Both the position numbers and the translations under genes were made by a program. Below are positions 6,928 to 11,424 of a stretch of 11,424 bases of DNA, piece after piece. The DNA comes from Amphritea sp. GTDB lineage: Bacteria > Pseudomonadota > Gammaproteobacteria > Pseudomonadales > Nitrincolaceae. Where the stretch lies: positions 1 to 11,424 of the forward strand of contig JAIBDA010000033.1 in the NCBI GenBank assembly GCA_024679635.1. Reading direction: 5' to 3'. A model generated the notes under the pieces. It was not told the origin of the DNA. It saw only the letters and a list, made by a program, of their open reading frames with translations, and searched no databases. Positions within the stretch are counted from its first letter, which is position 1; each line of letters starts with the position of its first letter.

Positions 6928-6942
6928 GCGCTATTATAGCGC
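6928..6942 (-). promoter_or_regulatory. Palindrome containing TATAAT upstream of gshA
   Basis: GCGCTATTATAGCGC is a 6-bp-arm palindrome which on the minus strand reads TATAAT at 6938-6933, an exact -10 box. Start would be near 6926, leaving a leader of about 27 nt before the GTG. No good -35 is seen (TTATGT at 6960-6955, spacer 16). The same palindrome followed by TCTTTTT on the minus strand also resembles a short intrinsic terminator, so the element may serve either purpose. Confidence 0.4.
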
Positions 6943-6952
6943 AGCATTTGCT

Positions 6953-6998
6953 AAACATAACCCTGTGATATCTACAGGTACAGGGAATTATGTTTTTT
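6953..6998. terminator. Long stem-loop between pyk and gshA
   Basis: AAACATAA CCCTGT (6953-6966) pairs with ACAGGG (6980-6985), a 2-nt bulge AA, then TTATGTTT (6988-6995). The plus strand continues in a six-T run (6993-6998), so read left to right it looks like an intrinsic terminator, although no plus-strand gene ends here. On the minus strand it lies after pyk, where only TTTAGC follows; termination of pyk there is possible but weaker. Confidence 0.45.
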
Positions 6999-7016
6999 GA
7001 CAGAAAGGGTAGAGCT

Positions 7017-7040
7017 GCCCGATCGAAAATTCTATCGGGC
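7017..7040 (-). terminator. Stem-loop just after the pyk stop, possible terminator
   Basis: GCCCGAT (7017-7023) and ATCGGGC (7034-7040) form a perfect GC-rich 7-bp stem, with GAA/TTC pairing further inside, 20 bp after the pyk stop codon. No T-run follows on the minus strand, so it may be a 3'-end stabiliser or half of a two-hairpin terminator with the stem at 6953-6998. Confidence 0.45.
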
Positions 7041-7060
7041 TGGCGCGCTTTGAGCAGGTA

Positions 7061-8500
7061 TCAGGCTACCTGAAGAACCTGCATGGAGTTGGTGCCATTT
7101 CCACTTCCGATGACGGCTCCGCGGGTCAGGAGAACCAGGTCGCCACTACTGAGAATCCCTTTTGTTTTAAGGTTTTCAAGTACCTGAGTGTTGAGTTCTT
7201 CCATCTCCAGCCCGGTAGCGTCGAACAACATGGGCTCGACTCCCCGGTATAGAGCCATACGACGCATAGCACGTTCATTTCGCGTGAGGGCGATGATAGG
7301 GAGGCCCGATCGAATGCGGGACATCCAGCGGGGTGTCGAGCCTGATTCAGTGAGACAGATAATCGCTTTTACGCCGACCAGGTGATTTGCGGTATACATC
7401 GCTGAGCGGGCAATGGTTTCATCGATATGTTCACAGCGCTGGGTGATGCCGGTAGGGGCGGGGCGCGACAACTGGTGCTTCTCTGCACCCAGACAGATCT
7501 TAGTCATAGCCTGCACTACTTCAACTGGGTAGTCGCCGGCGGCAGTTTCTGCGGAAAGCATCACCGCATCGGTACCATCGAGGACCGCGTTGGCTACATC
7601 GAATACCTCTGCTCGGGTGGGCATCGGGTTTTGAACCATGGTTTCCATCATCTGCGTTGCGGTGATGATGAATCGGTTCAACTCACGTGCGCGATTAATC
7701 ATATGCTTCTGCACGCCGATCAGCTCAGCATCGCCAATCTCAACCCCCAGGTCTCCACGGGCAACCATAACGCCATCGGAGGCGAGAATGATATCGTCCA
7801 GTGCTTCGTTAGAGCTGACCGTTTCAGCCCGTTCTACTTTGGCAATAATCTCGGCTTTGCTGCCGGCCTGATCGAGTAGCTGGCGTGCTTCTATCAGATC
7901 TGCTGAGCTGCGTGGGAAAGAGACTGCGATATAGTCCACATCAATATCAGCGGCGACCAGAATGTCTTGTTTATCTTTATCGGTCAGTGCTGCTGCAGAA
8001 AGACCGCCGCCTTGACGGTTGATTCCCTTATTGTTGGACAGTGGGCCACCGATGATGACTTCGCAGTTGATCCGGGTGCCTTGCACATCAAGAACTTTGA
8101 ACTGTACGCGGCCGTCATCAAGTAACAGTATATCGCCGGGGCGACTGTCTCCCGGGAGTGCTTTGTAATCGATGCCGACTTGTGTTTGATCACCTGCATA
8201 GGTGTCCAAAGCTGAATCAAGGGCAAAATGATCACCCAGAGCCAGCTTGATTTTCTTATCGTCTTTAAAACGGGCAATGCGGATTTTCGGGCCTTGAAGG
8301 TCGCCGAGAACCGCTACGGGTATTGCCAGCTGCTGAGATAGGTTGCGCACTTCTGCGGCACGCTGACGGTGATCGTCGGCACTGCCATGGGAAAAATTGA
8401 GCCGTACAACATTCACGCCAGAGCGGATCAGTTGATCAAGAATGCCCGGTTTGTCAGTGGCGGGCCCCAGAGTAGCAACGATTTTAGTGCGTTTTTGCAT
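7061..8500 (-). CDS. pykA: Pyruvate kinase, PykA type
   Basis: Transfers phosphate from phosphoenolpyruvate to ADP, giving pyruvate and ATP, the last step of glycolysis; a cytoplasmic tetramer in the family. It is 479 aa and complete, strikingly close to E. coli PykA (480 aa) rather than the PykF type. Visible are [12 protein letters not shown] at the N-terminus, NFSHGS (35-40), GDLQGPKIR (66-74), the catalytic signature IIAKVERAE with Lys221 and Glu223, [13 protein letters not shown] (245-257), TATQMME (280-286) and the C-terminal allosteric domain ending [14 protein letters not shown] at 8500; the upstream GGAT is a weak ribosome-binding site. It is divergent from dctB, with a HexR-like operator between them. 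Its 3' end is followed by two stem-loops before gshA. Confidence 0.97.
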   Translation of the reverse strand: MQKRTKIVATLGPATDKPGILDQLIRSGVNVVRLNFSHGSADDHRQRAAEVRNLSQQLAIPVAVLGDLQGPKIRIARFKDDKKIKLALGDHFALDSALDTYAGDQTQVGIDYKALPGDSRPGDILLLDDGRVQFKVLDVQGTRINCEVIIGGPLSNNKGINRQGGGLSAAALTDKDKQDILVAADIDVDYIAVSFPRSSADLIEARQLLDQAGSKAEIIAKVERAETVSSNEALDDIILASDGVMVARGDLGVEIGDAELIGVQKHMINRARELNRFIITATQMMETMVQNPMPTRAEVFDVANAVLDGTDAVMLSAETAAGDYPVEVVQAMTKICLGAEKHQLSRPAPTGITQRCEHIDETIARSAMYTANHLVGVKAIICLTESGSTPRWMSRIRSGLPIIALTRNERAMRRMALYRGVEPMLFDATGLEMEELNTQVLENLKTKGILSSGDLVLLTRGAVIGSGNGTNSMQVLQVA

Positions 8501-8587
8501 GATTAGTTTATCCGATGGACGGTGGTACAGCTTTACCTGTTAGACTTTATTAGCTGTTTCTATTACAACATATGGATATCGCATAGT

Positions 8588-8616
8588 ATTTAAAGCCTTT
8601 AGGCTCTATTTGTTAA
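8588..8616 (-). promoter_or_regulatory. Candidate pykA promoter
   Basis: On the minus strand TTAACA (8616-8611, 5 of 6 to the -35 consensus), a 17-bp spacer, then TTAAAT (8593-8588, 4 of 6 to the -10 consensus). Start would be near 8581, leaving a leader of about 80 nt. The HexR-like site would be centred about 60 bp upstream of that start. Confidence 0.35.
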
Positions 8617-8628
8617 GCTTATATCAAT

Positions 8629-8653
8629 ATTCTTGTAAATATATTACAAGAAT
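8629..8653. promoter_or_regulatory. HexR-like operator in the pykA / dctB divergent region
   Basis: ATTCTTGTAA (8629-8638) and TTACAAGAAT (8644-8653) form a perfect 10-bp inverted repeat with a 5-nt centre. The core TGTAAATATATTACA (8634-8648) matches 13 of 15 positions of the HexR consensus TGTAATTAAATTACA as I remember it. HexR is a KDPG-responsive RpiR-family regulator of central carbon metabolism in many gammaproteobacteria, and pykA is among its known targets, which makes the position meaningful. That the site regulates dctB as well is only inference. Confidence 0.6.
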
Positions 8654-8740
8654 TGTCTTGTTTAGTCGATTTAAAATGAATCATAGGCTTTTTTAGTCAT
8701 GGGTTTTTTAATTTTTTGTAATTGTACTACGGGTTGTTGA

Positions 8741-10984
8741 GTGATTAAAACACGGTTACGTCCGCTGCTGGTTTTGCTGTTATTGGCGCTGTTTGCTCTG
8801 GTTGTTTATCAGACCGTTGTAATTAGTCGTGCCCGGGCGATTGGCGATCTTCAGCAAAGTGCGTCCGCAGACCTTAATCGATATGTACTGAGTCTGCAGC
8901 AGGAACTTGACCGCTACAAAGATCTGCCAAAACTGCTGTCCTCGCATTCTGAACTGGTAAACCTTCTTCTTCTGCCTGAAAGTGACGGGATATTCAGAGC
9001 AAACCTCTATCTTGAAAAAGTGAATAAAACCATCGGTGCTTCGGATTCCTACCTGATGGATACCGACGGAAATACCCTGGCAGCGAGTAACTGGTCGCAG
9101 GAAGGAACTTTCGTGGGGCGTAATTTTTCTTTCCGCCCCTATTTTAAGGATGCGATAGAGGGAGGAGAGGGGCGTTATTTTGCTCTGGGTTCTACCTCTA
9201 AGAAACGCGGTTACTTTTTCTCTTATCCGGTGGAATATCGGGGCAATATTCTCGGGGTGATCGTGGTTAAAATCGACCTCAATGATATTGAAACCGACTG
9301 GAATGACCCTCAGACCGATATTTTGGTAACCGATGAAGATGGGGTTATTTTTATCAGTACCCGCTCGGAATGGAAATTCCGCACATTGGAACCACTACCT
9401 CAGTCTGACTTGAAAAGGATTATCTCCAGTCTGCGTTACGGAGATCATCAATTAACTTCACTGCCGATTTTGGAGCGTAAGCGTCTTCTTGATAGTGAAG
9501 TGGTGACTCTGATTGAGGGAGACAGAATTAATAACCAAGCCCTGGATGGGGTTGAGACCCGTAAATACCTCCAGCAGATCCGAATGGTGCCCGACGCGGG
9601 ATTTAATGTTTCTATCCTTGCAGATCTTAAATCGGTAGATCAGCGGGTTATCAATAATGCTCTGTTGGCCGGTTTTATCTATAGTGCCCTAGTGTTCCTT
9701 GTGCTGTTTCTGATGGCCCGGAGAAGAATTTCCCATGAGCGAGCCCGGTTTAAGCGTCAGCAAACGCTGTCGTTAGAGCGAAGTGAGGCAAGGGTTCGGG
9801 CGATAATCGATAACACACACGCCGGATTGATTACGTTGGATGCCCATGGTTTGATCGAATCGTTTAACCCGACGGCTGAAAAACTGTTTGGCTACAATGC
9901 TGACCTGATTGCGGGAGAGTATTTCAGTAAGCTAATCGGACAGGAGGATCGGGCTGTCTGTTGGCAGCATATCTCCCATCAGGATGAGGTGAGTCAGCCA
10001 GCGGAGCTGATGATTGAAGCCTCGGGGGTACGCGCTAATAGTTCGATGTTTCCTATTGAATTAATTATCGGCAGAATGTCTGACAATAATGCCAGTCGTT
10101 TTGTCGTCACTATTCATGATGTCACCGAGCGTAAAGAGAATGAGGAGCAGCTGCGGGAAGCACGGGATCAGCTTGAATACCGGGTGTCTGAGCGCACCCA
10201 GGATCTAACCCGGGCGAATGCCCGTCTTCTGCAGGAAGTTGAAGAGCACAAGCATACTCAGAATGAGCTGATTCAGACCGCCAAGCTAGCTGTAATAGGG
10301 CAGATGTCGGCGGGGATAAATCATGAGCTTAATCAGCCGCTTACTGCTATTCGAAGTTATACCGATAATGCGCTCTCTTTTCTTAAAATGGGCAAAACAG
10401 AGCCGGTTAATTCTAACCTGCATGAGATTAGTGGTCTGACCCAGCGGATGGCGAAAATAATTGCGCCGCTGAAAGAGTTTTCCCGCAAAACAACCGGTCA
10501 GTCGGCCTTAGTCAGCCTGAAAGCGGTTCGTGATGGCGCGATGTCGATCATGTATGGCCGGCTGGATAAGGCCAACGCTAAGATTGAATGGCCGGATAAG
10601 CTCGACCAGGTCTTCGTGCTAGGGGATATGTTGCGTCTCGAGCAAGTGGTCGTCAATTTGATCAGTAATGCGCTGCAGGCGATGGAGGGGCAATCTGAAA
10701 AGTGGATAGAGATTGCGATAGCACGAAAGGAAAACCGGCTGCTTATCTCGTTTCGTGATCATGGACCGGGTATTCCTGTATCGGAGTTGGGGAAAGTCTT
10801 CGAGCCTTTTTACACAACCAAAAAAGCAGGTCAGGGCTTAGGGCTGGGTTTGTCCATTTCCCATCGTATTATAGAGTCTATGGATGGCCAGTTGAGTGTG
10901 GGCAACCATCCACTAGGTGGTGCGATGTTTACCATCAATTTACCGACGACTGATGCGTCGGCGTCACTAGTCGGGTTAGAATAA
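8741..10984 (+). CDS. dctB: DctB-type C4-dicarboxylate sensor histidine kinase with an added PAS domain
   Basis: 747-aa membrane sensor kinase. TM1 (about 8-28) is followed by a periplasmic double-PDC domain (about 30-300) with the DctB-like stretch FVGRNFSFRPYF (124-135) and RYFALGSTSKKRGYFFSYPV (145-164), where the family binds succinate, fumarate or malate. TM2 (about 305-325) leads to a cytoplasmic PAS domain (348-463), a coiled coil (465-510), HisKA with NHELNQPL (phospho-accepting His528), and an ATPase domain with N-box NLISNA (639-644), DHGPGIP (673-679), FEPFY (687-691) and GQGLGLGLS (697-705). Start is GTG at 8741; an in-frame TGA immediately before it rules out a longer protein, and the ribosome-binding site is weak. 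Classic DctB is about 600 aa without the PAS, so this form may integrate a second signal. dctD follows after 12 bp; the kinase is expected to phosphorylate it. Confidence 0.92.
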   Translation: MIKTRLRPLLVLLLLALFALVVYQTVVISRARAIGDLQQSASADLNRYVLSLQQELDRYKDLPKLLSSHSELVNLLLLPESDGIFRANLYLEKVNKTIGASDSYLMDTDGNTLAASNWSQEGTFVGRNFSFRPYFKDAIEGGEGRYFALGSTSKKRGYFFSYPVEYRGNILGVIVVKIDLNDIETDWNDPQTDILVTDEDGVIFISTRSEWKFRTLEPLPQSDLKRIISSLRYGDHQLTSLPILERKRLLDSEVVTLIEGDRINNQALDGVETRKYLQQIRMVPDAGFNVSILADLKSVDQRVINNALLAGFIYSALVFLVLFLMARRRISHERARFKRQQTLSLERSEARVRAIIDNTHAGLITLDAHGLIESFNPTAEKLFGYNADLIAGEYFSKLIGQEDRAVCWQHISHQDEVSQPAELMIEASGVRANSSMFPIELIIGRMSDNNASRFVVTIHDVTERKENEEQLREARDQLEYRVSERTQDLTRANARLLQEVEEHKHTQNELIQTAKLAVIGQMSAGINHELNQPLTAIRSYTDNALSFLKMGKTEPVNSNLHEISGLTQRMAKIIAPLKEFSRKTTGQSALVSLKAVRDGAMSIMYGRLDKANAKIEWPDKLDQVFVLGDMLRLEQVVVNLISNALQAMEGQSEKWIEIAIARKENRLLISFRDHGPGIPVSELGKVFEPFYTTKKAGQGLGLGLSISHRIIESMDGQLSVGNHPLGGAMFTINLPTTDASASLVGLE

Positions 10985-10996
10985 TTTGAAACTGTT

Positions 10997-11424
10997 ATGG
11001 AAAAAGAGCTGTCGATGAGTGCTGAAATTTCGGCTGAAGAGAAAAACCCGCATCAGATTTTGTTAGTTGATGATGAGAAGCATATCCGGATTGCTGTCGG
11101 GCAGACTCTGGAGCTTGCTGGATATGAAGTCGTGGCAGCAGAGAGTGCAGAGAAGGCATTGAGTATTGTCGACAGTGACTGGCCGGGTGTCGTGGTCAGC
11201 GATATTAATATGCCTGGCATCGACGGTCTTGAGTTGATGCAGCGAATCAAAAAAATCGACGAAGACCTGCCGGTTATTCTGATTACTGGTCATGGTGATA
11301 TATCTATGGCGGTGAGCGCTATGCGTGATGGTGCTTACGACTTTATTGAGAAACCCTTTTCTTCTGAACTGCTTAATGATGTCGTGCGCCGGGCGGCAGA
11401 GAAGCGTCGCCTGACCCTTGAGAA
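10997..11424 (+). CDS. dctD: DctD-type NtrC-family response regulator, 5' part only
   Basis: The open frame runs past the window edge; about 142 residues are present, essentially the receiver domain. Counting from 10997, the acidic pair is Asp25/Asp26 in ILLVDDEKH, the phospho-accepting Asp69 is in VVSDINMPGIDG, followed by Thr97 in LITGHGD and Lys119 in FIEKPF. The GHGDISMAVSAMRDGAYDFIEKPF stretch is typical of sigma-54 activators of the NtrC/DctD group, so an AAA+ domain and a Fis-type helix-turn-helix should follow outside. The start is uncertain: ATG 10997 (poor ribosome-binding site) or ATG 11015 (AAGAG 6 nt upstream, somewhat better). It lies 12-30 bp after dctB on the same strand, so it forms one operon and is the likely partner of that kinase. 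Transporter genes are not in view. Confidence 0.9.
   Translation, partial: MEKELSMSAEISAEEKNPHQILLVDDEKHIRIAVGQTLELAGYEVVAAESAEKALSIVDSDWPGVVVSDINMPGIDGLELMQRIKKIDEDLPVILITGHGDISMAVSAMRDGAYDFIEKPFSSELLNDVVRRAAEKRRLTLE

Noticed and set aside
6963..6977. CTGT...ACAG resembling a LexA SOS box
   Set aside because: The spacing is 7 nt rather than 8, the outer bases do not match, and it is explained by the larger stem at 6953-6998.
7427..7879. 150-residue open frame on the plus strand inside pykA
   Set aside because: It is antisense to a fully conserved pyruvate kinase and has no recognisable protein features or ribosome-binding site; similar frames inside catalase, gshA and GGDEF were dropped for the same reason.
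8594..8605. AGCCT-TT-AGGCT hairpin as a terminator
   Set aside because: The stem is very short with a near-impossible loop, no gene ends here, and it falls inside the spacer of the candidate pykA promoter.

Overview
The window looks like ordinary chromosome from a gammaproteobacterium, probably a marine, Oceanospirillales-type heterotroph; the lineage is inferred. The reasons are an Rsd/AlgQ anti-sigma factor, a gammaproteobacterial-type GshA, a PykA-type pyruvate kinase and a DctB/DctD two-component pair. No insertion sequence, phage gene, tRNA, rRNA or CRISPR array is visible.

Layout. A clade-3-like haem catalase (89-1537, minus) is divergent from a soluble PAS-GGDEF diguanylate cyclase (1836-2855, plus). 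The spacer between them carries a TATAAT and a perfect OxyR-type half-site on the catalase side. A 276-bp gene-free stretch rich in small hairpins follows. Next is a minus-strand pair: rsd (4159-4641), then, 46 bp downstream, a WD40-repeat lipoprotein (3132-4112). Divergent from rsd is a small exported FliL-like protein (4870-5277, plus). It converges on gshA (5334-6899, minus) through a strong symmetrical terminator at 5287-5316. Upstream of gshA lies the pyruvate kinase gene (7061-8500, minus), separated from it by 161 bp holding three stem-loops. A 240-bp AT-rich divergent region then separates pyk from dctB (8741-10984, plus), which is followed by the start of dctD (10997 onward, cut by the window edge).

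How the genes fit together. Several concern stress and stationary phase: catalase removes H2O2, GshA makes the glutathione precursor, Rsd sequesters sigma-70. Others concern carbon flow: PykA makes pyruvate, and DctB/DctD senses C4-dicarboxylates. The most useful regulatory observation is a perfect 10-bp inverted repeat between pyk and dctB whose core (8634-8648) matches the remembered HexR consensus at 13 of 15 positions. pykA is a known HexR target, and here the same spacer also serves a dicarboxylate sensor. I see no clear evidence of an undescribed multi-gene system. The least characterised items are the Rsd-linked WD40 lipoprotein and the signal-peptide-bearing FliL-like protein.
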